Part shown: one piece after another, positions 1-10,659 of the stretch
Numbering within the stretch: position 1 is the first letter of the stretch
Layout of the letters: each line of letters opens with the position of its first letter
Assembly: GCA_949128115.1 (NCBI GenBank)
Contig: OX421965.1
Coordinates: 49,591,257-49,655,256 of the forward strand
Direction of reading: 5' to 3'
Origin: Anaspis maculata
Taxonomy: Eukaryota > Arthropoda > Insecta > Coleoptera > Scraptiidae
DNA: 64,000 nucleotides
The notes under the pieces: generated by a model
What the model was told of the DNA's origin: nothing
Database searches by the model: none
What the model saw: the letters and a program-made list of their open reading frames with translations, nothing else
Translations under genes and position numbers: made by a program

Positions 1-429
1 AAGCACATCTTTACGAAGAGGAAACAGCTCGGGATCCAGTTCTCAAACATGCAATGGCTCGTTGGTCGTGGATCTTCACTTTCATTGGAAAATAAAGTCG
101 CTGTTTACAAGGTGATACTGAAGCCGGTGTGGACATACGGAATCCAACTGTGGGGAACAGCCAGTGTCTCCAATTTGGAAATTTTACAACGATTTCAGTC
201 CAAGGTCTTGAGAACAATCACGAATTCACCATGGTTTGTGACAAATGCATCCCTACACCAGGACCTCCGAATACCGACTGTACGTGAAGAAGCACAGCAG
301 GCAAGTTCCAAGTATTTGACACGACTCGAGCGACATCCCAATCCACTGGCGGTGAACTTGCTTGACAACAGTTGTCAAACTTACCGCTTGAAGCGCTTAA
401 CACCTCTGGAACTAGTGGACCCCCGATGA
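1..429 (+). CDS. Reverse transcriptase C-terminal segment (jockey-type), partial
   Basis: The reading frame is open from base 1 (KHIFTKRKQLG...) to a TGA at 427-429, about 142 codons, so the ATG at 49 is not a real start. The stretch containing ILKPVWTYGIQLWG followed by NLEILQRFQSKVLR and HQDLRIPTV is the characteristic region after the RT palm and thumb in jockey-clade LINE proteins. Its role would be the carboxy-terminal part of the enzyme that copies element RNA at the target site. The polymerase motifs themselves are upstream of the window. No internal stop is seen here. Confidence 0.85.
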   Translation, partial: KHIFTKRKQLGIQFSNMQWLVGRGSSLSLENKVAVYKVILKPVWTYGIQLWGTASVSNLEILQRFQSKVLRTITNSPWFVTNASLHQDLRIPTVREEAQQASSKYLTRLERHPNPLAVNLLDNSCQTYRLKRLTPLELVDPR

Positions 430-649
430 TTTCGTCTTCCAATTCTTCTGCTCGACTCTTCCATCACGTATTAGAAGTTAAATTTTCGTTGAGTACTATT
501 TATTTATTTGTTATATATTGAAAACCTTAATGTAGGTTCACAATTCTTCTCATTTTAATTTAGAAACAACATTCATTTATTGTTATTATTTTAACAGATT
601 ATGAATAATTTATTGGGGTTAATAAAAAAAAAAAAAAAAAAAAAAAAAA
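1..649 (+). mobile_element. 5'-truncated jockey-like non-LTR retrotransposon, 3' end
   Basis: The window begins inside this LINE. It carries the end of the reverse transcriptase ORF (stop at 427-429), a ~170-nt AT-rich 3' untranslated region and a poly-A run at about 625-649 preceded by an AATAAA-like stretch. Poly-A tailing and the protein type point to the jockey clade. The 5' boundary lies outside the window, so its real length and target duplication cannot be judged. Confidence 0.85.
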
Positions 650-899
650 TGTTTACGGAGACCATGAGAAACGTGACCCTTTGGTTTGCATCAGTACAGT
701 TGGGGATGTTTCTGAATCCAAAAAACTAGAGATCAAAACTTTAGGCCTTTACAACCACATAATTATATGGTGAGGTATAGTTATATTTTTGTCACTTCCA
801 CTCATAGTATCTAGTAAAAATACTATTCAAATCGGTTAGGATCTGAAAAATTACTTTTACAGGTGGTCAACTCAACATAGGTTAAAATAGAAGCGAATA

Positions 900-1639
900 C
901 AAAGGATCAATTCGGATGTGATTTGTAGGTACAAGACGGAGAGGGCAGACAGACTTACTGCTTCAAATTTTGGGGTCGTCATGAAATGCAGAAAGACAAC
1001 CTCTTGCCATGGTCTCGAAAAAACAATATTGTATCCCACCCCATTTACCAGTAATGAGACTGAATTTGGGAAGAGGATATTAGGCTCGATATTTGTTTAC
1101 ATGAAGCATGTTTGTCTGGCAGCAACACCTGATGGTAAAAACAACTTACCTAACCTATTCAACTGTGATGAACTTGTACTCAATGGAACAAAATGTTTTC
1201 AGGTTTGATAAATGGGGATGAAATTGTTGAAGTGAAATGTTTATATTTTCTACACAAATCTGGTCAAAAATCTAAGAGAAGCTGTGGAGGACACGGAGAA
1301 ACAACCTCTGTTTAGAGATATTCGAGAGAAATATATCTGGCTGAAACGACAGCAATACTATTATTTTCAAGTCCAAGGGCAGTTGAATATCGCAGAAAAG
1401 AAAAAGTGTTATTTTATGGTATTTGTTTTCGGAACAAGAATTTTTCATATTGAGGGATGAATAGTTTTCAGAGGCGAAAATGCTACCAGTATTACTAAAT
1501 TTTCATTATAATTGTATTTTGGAAGAAATAGTTAGGAAGAGAATCCCAAATAATAAAAAATGCTTTGATCCGGAAGCCACCATAGTCGCACAAGATCGGC
1601 AAAGGGTCAAAAACGAAAGACGTTCAGATTTGTTGTAAT
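900..1639 (+). pseudogene. YqaJ-like nuclease domain, intron-containing pseudogene
   Basis: Pieces of a YqaJ/lambda-exonuclease-like fold are read in order: RADRLTASNFG at about 942-975, AATPDG ending at the donor 1134/1135, then after a 68-bp GT-AG intron (1135-1202) LINGDEIVEVKC. The PDG...D...EVK residues match the catalytic pattern of this family. The frame then shifts near 1255 and continues as FRDIREKYIWLKR and YYYFQVQGQLNIAEK. A second frameshift and a stop lie near 1455-1465 before MLPVLLNFHYNCILEEIV, and the end is TAA at 1637-1639. Two frameshifts and one stop make this a dead copy. Family members in insects are mostly in transposon-linked proteins; which element it came from is not visible. 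Confidence 0.6.
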
Positions 1640-1883
1640 TGTTGTGAATAAAAAATCTTTTTTATTGTCAATAAGAGGATAATTTATTGAGTCGCATATG
1701 ATGAAAGTAATAATAAGTATTTCCTCCTCGATTTCCTTCTACTACAGTTGATTTTATGCTCGATCAATTATTGCAAGTGAGATACATTATGAATGCATTC
1801 CAAGTAACAGCCCAGATCCTGCAGTACCTACTCCAAGTAGCTCCGGGCTACTCCAAACAAATCTATATCATAAGAATCCTAAA

Positions 1884-2056
1884 AGGGCGCTCTATGAAAT
1901 CACGCAACGCAACCGTAACGCAGAGCGCAACTTTTCTGATTGGCTTCTGGCTCGCAAGCTTTTCGCGTCGTTGCGATAGTTTTGCGAATACCTTGCGAGC
2001 CAATCAGAAACGTTGCGCTCTGCGTTGCGATTGCTGCGAATTTTCATAGAGCGGGC
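1884..2056. repeat. Palindromic MITE with GCGCTCTATGAAA-type termini
   Basis: A foldback unit of about 173 bp. The left end GGGCGCTCTATGAAAT is matched by its inverted copy ATTTTCATAGAGCGGGC at the right. Inside, a second inverted pair is present: CGCAGAGCGCAAC near 1919 against GTTGCGCTCTGCG near 2012, and TGGCTCGCAAG against CTTGCGAGCCA. No coding capacity. The superfamily is unknown. Confidence 0.75.
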
Positions 2057-2059
2057 ATA

Positions 2060-3060
2060 AGATATTGAATCATCTGCCCCCAGGCTTCCAGCTCCTGCCT
2101 GGAAAATGCCGTCTAGGCAACCAGTAATACACTACATAAGGTAGTGCCATCTTGGCAAAATTCACCTCAACTGATTATTCCCGCCACTGCATTTTCAAGT
2201 AGGTGAATCGGGTGGTTGACATCTAGAACAAGTCAAAATTATTCTGTCAGGTCCACATTTTGTCGGTACAAATAAAGCGAACGAAAAGCAGACTATGAAT
2301 TTCATTATTCGGAATCCCTTTGTTGACCTCTAACCTACAGCTTGGGGTGAGTTACTAACAAATTCAAATTTTCCGATTTCAAGATTTTTTTGTAATTTAT
2401 ACGCATAGCTTTCACCTTTCTAGATAGTTTCAGGTTCTACAGTGAACCTTTCTCTATAATATGCGCTATTTCCTTTTTGGGAATCCTTTGTAGTTCTTTT
2501 GATTTGTACCGACAAAAAAAGCTCTACAAACCGTTGTCAAGTACACGTTTCCGCCTCTGATCTTGCAGCCGACCCAAATCTCAAAAGAAATTTTTTTCTG
2601 TGCAGACTTTGGGTGTGCCGAAGAAATTGAATGATGTTCCTTGTAGCATTTTTTCTGTAGTTTCTGAATCTTACATTGGTTTTCCAAAAAAACATTTAAA
2701 AAGATTACTTTTCTAGCAAAAACTTTGAAAATAGAAAAATAAGTCCGGCCCTGAAATTTCCGATCTATTTCATGGTGTGATTTATCAACTAACATCAGGA
2801 GAACATACCTATCAAATTTCATTCGAATCCATTAAGCCATTCAAAAGATATAGCTCATTAAAAAATTCGACGAAATACATGATTCACCCTGTAACATCAA
2901 AACGAAAAGCGATAGAAAAATTTCAAAGCGAGATCCTGATTCGCTTAGAAAAACTGGACATACCTTTAAGCTATGTCGGTTTCCTCATGCAACACCCTGT
3001 ATAGTATTTGCGCCATTGATGGGTGCATGGTGCATGGTTTCAAAAAAAGTCTCTGTCACT
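2060..3060. other. Gene-free stretch, no clear feature
   Basis: AT-rich non-coding DNA. A short inverted pair TTTTGTCGGTACAAAT is present (near 2261 and 2493), and ACACCCTGTATA at 2992-3003 looks like one end of a Tc1/mariner-type element. Short ORFs here show no recognisable domain. Confidence 0.5.
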
Positions 3061-3065
3061 AAGCC

Positions 3066-3296
3066 AGGGTGTGTTGATTCAGCTTATTCAACCGTATTGT
3101 TTTAATTTCAGCCGTAAGCGTATCAACGTCACTCATTGGCTCTTGTTGCACAACGAATGACATGAAAGCCAGCCAATGAGGCTGGCTCTTCCTCCTCAGA
3201 ACAGCCAATGCACAGTCATCGACCTCAGAACAGTCGATGCAGCGCTTACGACTAAAATTAAAACTTGCGGCTAAATAAGCTGACTGAACGCACCTT
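3066..3296. repeat. MITE (AAGGTGCRTTCAG family), copy 1, with AAGCC duplication
   Basis: Inverted-repeat element whose right end GACTGAACGCACCTT mirrors the left AGGGTGTGTTGATTCAG. Both arms carry a TTTTAATTTTAG-like block and ATTGGCT/AGCCAAT motifs. It is flanked by AAGCC on both sides (3061-3065 and 3297-3301), a plausible 5-bp target duplication. The sister copy is at 29108-29276. Confidence 0.7.
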
Positions 3297-3301
3297 AAGC
3301 C

Positions 3302-4245
3302 CCACCTTTATAGCGAAGTAATTCTTTGTTACGTGTTACGTGTACCTTTGTCTAGAATTGGTAAAACGGTTCAAAAGCTACTCATGAAAGATCTTTAAAG
3401 TCTTTCCAGCCTTGAAAGTTCAGAGGTTGGAGAAACGTCAACTTTAATGCCCTGTATATCTTTTTGATGAAGCATTTGACGGTTTGACCTGACATGTAGG
3501 TCTTATTATTGGGTTCATTGTATCTCTTCAAGACCAGCCGGACTCACCGAGCCACAATGTGGTGCCTGGATATTTGATGATCCGTTCATCCAAGCACTGA
3601 GGCCAACAAGCGCATGGTTGCTCCGGACTCCGTCTTTCACCCCAGAAACGCCGGTGCGGTTGTGATTAACACATTTCACGCCCTACGCCGATAGCTCCTG
3701 GCTTCTCTAGCCTCCCAGACTGCGCTGTCGGTTTTCCTCCACACATTGCCGTGCAGCCGGTTGCGGGCATCTTATACTTGGGGGGTTTGCCCTGGACCAC
3801 CCGAGGAGGAGTTTCAGCCGCGCGGCTTAGAATTAGAGAGAATTTTTTTGTTTATACATTTTTTCATACAATCAGCGAAACAAATGAAGCCAATGTATTG
3901 AAAAAATGGAAAAAAATTAATTCAAGACATACTTTTTTTAGATACTTTTTTTTCTAACGCATCAACATTAAAGAGCGCATCAATTTCAACTTCCTCTATA
4001 TTTAAAGGAAGCATTTTAGATTTTAGATTTTAGGGCAGAAATTTGAATCAGCCTTCAAAACTTCTAACAACAATCTCACTAACATTCTGTATTATAGGAT
4101 ATATAGGGAGGTACTGCCTAAGAATAGTTTGAAGAATTTGAATATTTTGTGTCTGCATATTTTACTGCGCATATTATAGCCCAGGCATTTTAGTAGGAAA
4201 ATCGTGGTAACCCGCAACAAATTCGCGCAAAGCTGAATTTACAAT
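3302..4245. other. Gene-free stretch, no clear feature
   Basis: A somewhat GC-richer segment at about 3540-3830 is followed by AT-rich DNA. No ORF with a recognisable domain, RNA gene or sharp repeat boundary was found. Confidence 0.4.
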
Positions 4246-4490
4246 GGGCCGTATTCATACCTCGCTTTTAAGCTAGGAGCGCTATTAGAGCGATGCGCAT
4301 TTGGGGGCATTTCTCATATTTCAGTGTTCGAAAATACAAATTAACTCGCAAATTAATTGCAATTAAGTACATACAATCGCTCCCAATCACAATAATGCGT
4401 ATTTTTGAACATTGAAATATGAGAAATGCCCCTAAAAGCGCATCGCTTTAATAGCGCTTTTAGCTTAAAAGCGAGGTATGGATACGGCTC
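4246..4490. repeat. MITE with GGGCCGTATTCATACCTCGC termini
   Basis: A ~245-bp foldback element. The left arm GGGCCGTATTCATACCTCGC is mirrored by GCGAGGTATGGATACGGCTC on the right, and the inner arms around GCATTTCTCATATTTCA continue the match, so most of the element is self-complementary. It abuts the solo LTR that starts 35 bp downstream. Superfamily unknown. Confidence 0.75.
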
Positions 4491-4524
4491 AGAGTGTTCT
4501 ATTAAACCTACGAAACATCATATT

Positions 4525-5047
4525 TGTTACGAGCGGCGCTCTCGTACATATTGGTTAACACTAGATCTTTCTGGATTCTTCCATCCACGGCCGCAGTGTA
4601 CAAATGCGTGGAGCTCTGGACATTTCTAGAGTGTACGAGGAGGCATTGAAATGCATGAAGACTCCAACGTTCGATCAAGGCACATCTGTCCACTTTGGCG
4701 GAGGTGCAGATTCCAGAACACATGGAAAGCACTCGGAAGGTGTGTGTGATTATTCAGGAATGGTCTAGAAACCGCATATACCGGGCCGCTATGGAATTTG
4801 CTGGAAGTAAACAGAAAGTTCGGAAACGCTGTTCGGAGGCCTTATATAAGGCGTCAGCCGGCAGCTCGCGGGAGTATTGAATTGGAATGCGAAGTGGTAA
4901 CGCGAGCAAAACAAGCGAAGTACCTGCGATATAATTCCAAGTAGATAATCGTTGGCATTTATTGTAGTAGTACGCAGAAATAAACAGTGTGTGTTTTAAA
5001 ACGATAGTCTCAATTATATTCGAACCCGTACGCGGAATATCGTAACA
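4525..5047 (+). mobile_element. Solo LTR of the TGTTACGAGC gypsy-type family (copy 1)
   Basis: A 523-bp unit beginning TGTTACGAGCGGC and ending TATCGTAACA. It has the same ends and internal landmarks as the paired LTRs at 11851-12376 and 15269-15795. It carries a TATA box (TTATATAAGGC near 4850) and an AATAAA near 4980 in LTR order, so it is + oriented. Flanks are ATATT and ATATC, an imperfect duplication. It is probably left by LTR-LTR recombination. Confidence 0.85.
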
Positions 5048-5859
5048 ATATCAAAATACTCGGACTACACCCTTGTGGATGCGTCCTTTGATTTTTATCC
5101 TTGAAGGTCAAGTTCTAGTAATTACTCAGATACCTATCTCCAAGCTGTTTCTGCATGTGAACGGAATATCCGATCGATACTATATATGTTTAAAACGAAC
5201 GAGAGAGATTTGTTGTTAGTACTTGAGTGTGTGAGAGAACCCTTGTAGCTCTTCCGATTGGTGAGCTCTGCGGGAAAGGCAGTTGAGTGTGAATTTGTTG
5301 CCCGGGTATTTCAGGAACAAATTGCGAGAATCATAAGCCTCAAGCTTTGAGCCTTAAGCCACTTTTCACCTTTCTCTAAAACTGTTCCTCTGGACAAACC
5401 AATCATTTTAACAATATAAGATGGGTCCCAAATGGAACATGGTATGTTGTTACCTATGAAGTGAGCTCCGGTAGCCATGAAACATGAAGCCTATGAAGTG
5501 GACCACTTTTATTCGAAAGTGGCGTGAATATTGCGCGCAAGGTGGAATTTCTCGTTTGGATCTTTATATGAGAAACATGTAAGAATATTTTGCGATGGCC
5601 AATAAAGCTGAGCATTGGTAATAGGTTCTTCTTCCCATCTTCGAAACAGACCCAAGTGATGAGACTGATGAGTGAACAGTTGATATTTACAGTGCTCATC
5701 CCGAAAATAAAAAAATCTTAATAAATAGTTTTAGCCCAATATCCTTCAGGTACCAATTATTGCAAGCCGTAGCTTTCCGGTGGTTTTCAAAACTTCTAAC
5801 TATTGACCCGGTCGTATCAAAGTGGAGTTTTTGTAGAAAGGAAGTTCAAACTCTTCTCT
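5048..5859. other. Gene-free stretch, nothing recognised
   Basis: No coding segment, RNA gene or clear repeat boundary seen; short ORFs on both strands look random. Confidence 0.4.
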
Positions 5860-6235
5860 AATATAAGCCCGCTTGCACGCACGTATATTTGAAATTCAAT
5901 TCTGAATTTCAGCGCTTAATCGGCGACGCCGGCCCACAGTAAAATGTTATTATTGTAATAATTGTTTATCGTTATTCTAGTGAGATTTTTCTTGGTTCGC
6001 GTACCAAGGCCATGAGCTACCCATTTGAGTTAAAATCATTCCAGCCTAGGATTTCGTGTTCTTCGGAAGAGAAGATATTAGGCGCCAGCAAGCAGCGAAT
6101 AATCATTTGCGGCCAAGCCGTAGCTTCAGCTTCGGGGTCATTTGTAAAATTCGTAACTATATTGACCTGTGGGTCGTACCGATGTGAAATTTTTGTTGAA
6201 ATTGAGTTCACATCCTCCTCTAAACTCCACATACA
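5860..6235 (+). repeat. Dispersed repeat family R1, copy a
   Basis: Shares landmark words (ATCGGCGACGCCG, TTTTTCTTGGTTCG, TACCAAGGCCATGAGCTA, GACCTGTGGGTCGTACCGATG) with segments at 7186-7420 (+), 31390-31670 (minus) and 32440-32640 (minus). No ORF is conserved between copies. The true ends are not resolved; the class is unknown. Confidence 0.6.
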
Positions 6236-7185
6236 GGATGTTAAACTTTTTTGTCAATATTTCAGGATATGGTAGAGCATCAAAAAATAAATGAACTTTG
6301 TCATAAAAATTAATATCGAAAATGCATTTTAACGGAGATAGAGGCTTCCAAAGTTGAGTTTTGAAAAATTTTTTTTTGCTATAACTCCAGACTTATTCAC
6401 TGGATTTTGACCAAATTTGGTACACAAAGTGAGATGCTGCATATATCTACAAGCTGGTCATATTGTTTTTTGTCACATCTGTAAAATTTGTGATTTTTCA
6501 ATTTTTAATCAAAACTACTATTATTATTATTATTAGGAACTAAGACCTCTTGTGAGACCATGGCAAATCAAGCATGCTGTGACATTGAATTACATGATAT
6601 ATTAGATGACCCAGAATGGTTCAAAATTCATCAATGGCAAGTGCCCGTTGCATTAAAATTGCTATAGTCACCAGTTTGTACCATCATGGATGCTTGTTTT
6701 ACTACTCAATTTTCACTTCATGAATCACAAAACAAACAATAATTCTGTGAGAAAACAAAATACGTTCAGAAGTGCAAAACCGTTTTGACATATAATTATT
6801 AAACTTTCCAAAAATGTGACCTACAAGATTCTGCGGCTTGTTTTCTTGAAACGGGATCTTGCTAAAGTCAGGTCTCTTTTGCACATCCTTTATTATCATC
6901 CTGTAATGTCAAAAATCAGGTGATTGAAGATGGCATCTTATAATAAAGAGATTGCTCTATCGAGCATCAAAAAATTTTTAGAAATCGCGAAATTTTTTCT
7001 CGAGATATCCTATATTTACCAAGACAATTTCGGGGTGGTCCACTTCAATTTTGGCCCAGTTTGTTCTCTTGATTTTGTTTTCTTTTTTTTCCAAAAATAC
7101 TTATTTTCCGATGCTTTACCATCTCCTAAAATATTGACAAAAAAAAGTGGAGCACCCTAGTGTGTATTACTATTATTTTATATTA
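6236..7185. other. Gene-free stretch, nothing recognised
   Basis: AT-rich DNA with a short (ATT)n run at about 6520-6535. No convincing coding exon. Confidence 0.4.
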
Positions 7186-7420
7186 TTATTGTAATTTGAT
7201 AAGAACGGTATTTGTCCGCATGTCATAACTTGATAGATCTAGCCGGCTTCTGAAATACAGAACTCATCGGCGATGCCGCGTCACACCAATGATAAGTATG
7301 TAGTTGTTTGTTATTATTCCGTCAAGATTTTTCTTGGTTCGGATACCAAGGTCATGATCATGAGCTAGCCACTGGAGTTGCAATTTGTCGCAAAAACTCT
7401 TTCATCTAGGACTAGATGCG
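7186..7420 (+). repeat. Dispersed repeat family R1, copy b
   Basis: Shows the same order of landmarks as copy a: CGCATGTCATAACTTGATAG, CATCGGCGATGCCGCGTCA, TTTTTCTTGGTTCGGATACC, AAGGTCATGATCATGAGCTA. It ends at the tetranucleotide tract that follows. Confidence 0.6.
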
Positions 7421-7424
7421 GTGA

Positions 7425-7490
7425 CGGATGGACAGATGGACGGACGGACGGACGGGCGGAAAGACGGACAGGCGGACAGACGGACTACTG
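7425..7490. repeat. (GGAC)n-type microsatellite
   Basis: Imperfect runs of GGAC/GGAT/GCGG units; simple-sequence DNA adjoining repeat R1 copy b. Confidence 0.85.
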
Positions 7491-8440
7491 ACGGACAAAG
7501 CGAAGCGCTAAAAAATCCACTTCGTGTCAGCGTAGGTACTAGACAAATCTTAAAATAATTTCAGAATCTACCTACGAGACTTTATGACACCACTTGAAAC
7601 TGTAACTTATACGGTTCGGAGGTAACCTGCTGTGATGACTATTTATCTTTTAACAAAACATTTCAAACGTGCACCTAACACTTGAGTCAATGATCCAGCC
7701 CAGATGCTACTTGAGCTCCATTGTCCTAAATCGACTCTTTCAGAGCCATAAAATGAGAAATCCTTGAAAATCTAAGCGATTTGCTATGGCAAGCAAAATA
7801 TTCAAAGACGTTAGATACAGGGTGTATAAAAAATTTATTATGATCTAGTGCCATCCCGGTGCCATGCCTACCTACCTGATAACTTTAGCTCTACAGGATA
7901 TTCTATTAAAAACTCATCGGGAGCCAAGGCTCCGTTTTTCAATTATTCATCCTCAGATTTTTATTATTTAGAGATAAGGTAAAGTGAAACTGTCCTGCCA
8001 TCCTCCACCCCCGACCCGACGCGTGCCACAGAACGGTTTTTCTCGATTTTTGCTCTAATCTTCTCAAAATTCGGGGGCTCGTAGCTCAACATTTATTTCA
8101 GCAGAAAGTCAAGTATATTTCCATACAACAGCTTTTGTCATGACTTTCAGTTGAATAATTCAAAGTGTTAAACTTACTGTTGAATGAATTTGACAGAATT
8201 TCAGACCCACCAACCTAAGTAAGTACTTACACAAGAAAATTGTTTTTAGACAAGACCCGTGTTATTTGCATAAGTAATCTGATCGTTTAAGGGATTACTG
8301 AAAATATTCATTTTGCATGTCCTGCTTTTTCGAAGATCGTAGATCGTTTTGTGGTTGATGTCTCACCTCACCTCATCCGGATTAGAGACCCGGAGGTCCA
8401 TCTTTGAGACTCCCTTCGAGTAGATCGGTACGTCTATAGC
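7491..8440. other. Gene-free stretch
   Basis: No gene recognised. A TACAGGGTGTATAAAA word near 7818 resembles one end of the Tc1/mariner-type elements found elsewhere in the window, without a matching partner nearby. Confidence 0.4.
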
Positions 8441-8558
8441 TATATCGTGGGTGATCAAATGAATTCTTAATGCCTGGTCAAATTCAGGGATGCGAAGCTG
8501 CGTTTGGCTAGGGCACAGCCTGCCCCTGAATTAGGAATTAATTTGATCACACGATATA
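8441..8558. repeat. Short MITE, TATATCGTG-type termini
   Basis: A 118-bp foldback: TATATCGTGGGTGATCAAAT at the left mirrors ATTTGATCACACGATATA at the right, with a further inner pair CAAATTCAGGG / CCCCTGAATT. Non-coding. Confidence 0.7.
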
Positions 8559-8559
8559 A

Positions 8560-9480
8560 GCTTTCTTGACTTCGCATCAATACGTAAACTGTTCTTTTAT
8601 ATAGAAAAATGCACGATCACGTAGACTTGAAGCGCTTTCTCGGATATTGCAGGACGTGCCGATATCCTATACAGGAACTTGAAACTTTATGGAGTAGTCA
8701 ATAAAAGCCTGACTCCTTGACCGTGTGAAAATGACAATTACACCAAAAGCCGCGCTGAAAAAACGCATTTTACACCCCTACCATAAACCTGCCCATCCTC
8801 AATGGCTCGCTGTGAAAAAGGGCCGCGATTAGGAGGACTCTTCACGTCCTCTTTCCGTTGTTTGGCTCGGCCAAAAGGTGCGAACCGACAAATTGATAAA
8901 ATAATAAATTCCGAACGGGACCTGCCTCTTGTGTGCATCATGTGTATAAAAACTCACACCAACGGCCAAGGGAAGCTTTTATGGACATATCTGACGCACC
9001 TGTATCACACCTGAAGAAAAGACAGGCAAAGCTCGGCAGACTGCTGGTCGCCAAAGTTAGAGACCACCCGTGAACACTATAAGGCCGAATGCGTTTGTAG
9101 TAAAAGGTATCCGTCGGTGTAGTAAGATCCGGCCCATTCAAGTTTATTCGACCACGGACACGGAGGCTCAGCTCAAAGAGGACCCATATAACACTTGACC
9201 AAATAAACTAAACTCATTAAAGAGATGGACTTGAAAGGCAACTTCCGCTTTTTTCAGAAAAGTATGCAGAAGTTATCGGCTTTTTGAATGCGGGTGGGTT
9301 CGCATTAAAATTTTCTCTCTTCGGAACAATGGGCCACTTAGCGATCGCAAAAGAGGAACATAAATGGTACTTATAATGTGTTGTAGCATTTAATCCTCGA
9401 TTTAATTTGTTTCTTTCACATTTATGTTCAGTACCTATAGTCTCCTTTATTATTAAGTAGTTAGGTACTTTTAAATAAAT
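8560..9480. other. Gene-free stretch upstream of a candidate exon
   Basis: Short overlapping ORFs occur on both strands at 8740-9140, but none has a domain or splice-supported structure. It would lie within the first intron of the candidate minus-strand gene at 9489-9586. Confidence 0.35.
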
Positions 9481-9488
9481 TTACTCAC

Positions 9489-9586
9489 GTGTATCGATAT
9501 TCATCATCCAAATGAACATAATCCGGAGGGATGATATGCCACGTACTGTCGTAGGGAGCACATTCTTCGTATCCGTTTCCCGCCAT
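9489..9586 (-). CDS. Candidate first coding exon of an unrecognised minus-strand gene
   Basis: On the minus strand an ATG in good context (AAGATATGGCG) opens 32 codons beginning MAGNGYEECAPYDSTW and running through HIIPPDYVHLDDEYRY. It ends two bases into a codon at a consensus donor (AC|GTGAGTAA). The composition looks like real protein rather than chance, and no stop occurs before the donor. I could not identify the family, and I did not find a convincing second exon between here and position 1, so this may be the start of a gene that leaves the window, or a fragment. Confidence 0.4.
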
Positions 9587-10581
9587 ATCTTCGTCAGCTT
9601 TCTACTTTGCTGTTAATTATTGTAGAAATGACTCTAAACGAACTTATTTTCCAACATGTAGGAGTGCACTGGTCCACCACTACACCTAAACTGTCTACAT
9701 ATTGGTTCTATCAATCGTTTTGATAAGCCTCCCTTATCGAAATGATACCTATTCTGTCAATCTACGATGCCAGGTGGACGGTTCTTATATATTACATATT
9801 AGATACCTACCTATACGAACTGATAAAGAACATCCATGCGTATATGAGCATGAGGCATGAGCCCATCAGTGGTGGATCCAGGATTTTTCTCTTTTGAGTA
9901 TATAATGTAGTAGGTATTGAAAAAAACGGAGGCAGTGGCATGACATGGCCAGGATTTGAAGGCGGAGGGACCAAAACTGAGAAAACCGGTAAATGGAAAT
10001 TTTCGCTGCAAGCTTTCTCACTGGATGCTGAAATAAACGTAGGTATTTTTGAAAATATTCACCAACTATTGGCGAGTAACATTACCGATGGTGGCGCTGC
10101 TGATGCGCTTCGCATGTGAACAAACATGTCGGATAGTGCACGGATTGTTGCCAGCGCGTTCAAAAATCTTACCAGTAGTAAGCGGTTTTTAATGTCCTCC
10201 AGACGTGAAACGTGGTCAATTTTACAGTGGTGGGACTCAAAAATGGCAGAAGCGCAATTAAGTGTTATGGAGATTTTTAACCACTTGATGGCCTCAATGG
10301 ATTCTCGATGTATCGTGATGGAAGAGGAAATTCTGATGTCACAATTTTTGTGTTGTGTGGTCGAAAGCGAACCGAATCAAGCATCAATTTAAACATAGAC
10401 ATATTTGGATTGTGTTTACAAACAAGCGCATTGGATGAATCTCCACATGAGGTAACTGAGAATGTAATTAAAAGAAATAAATAATAATAAATGTTTTTCT
10501 CTTTATTGGCTCCTCAGGCCATAAGAGTTTTTGCGCTTTTTATTATAAATATACAAACCTTGGAAAAATACAACACTCAGA
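9587..10581. other. Gene-free stretch with one unassigned ORF
   Basis: The interval would include the promoter and 5' leader of the candidate exon ending at 9586. An 88-codon ORF at 10126-10392 (+) beginning MSDSARIVASAF has no recognisable domain. It is followed about 90 bp later by AATAAATAATAATAAA, so a small gene or a degenerate element end cannot be excluded. Confidence 0.3.
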
Positions 10582-10652
10582 CAAGACCAGGAATCGAACC
10601 TGGAGTCTTTCGCACCACAGGCGGCTGCTCGATCACCTGTGCCACGGAGGCG
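10582..10652 (-). repeat. tRNA-like segment, probably a SINE head
   Basis: On the minus strand the segment starts GCCTCCGTGGCACAGG and ends near GGTTCGATTCCTGG. These match the A-box and B-box of the internal RNA polymerase III promoter with tRNA-like spacing. The acceptor arms do not pair (GCCTCCG against GTCTTGT), so it is a tRNA-derived repeat or tRNA pseudogene, not a working tRNA gene. Confidence 0.55.
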
Positions 10653-10659
10653 TCTCAAT

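Noticed and set aside
10126..10392. 88-codon ORF (MSDSARIVASAF)
   Set aside because: No recognised domain; described within the gene-free stretch rather than called.
10582..10652. Possible functional tRNA gene
   Set aside because: A and B boxes are present but the acceptor arms do not pair, so it is a tRNA-derived repeat.
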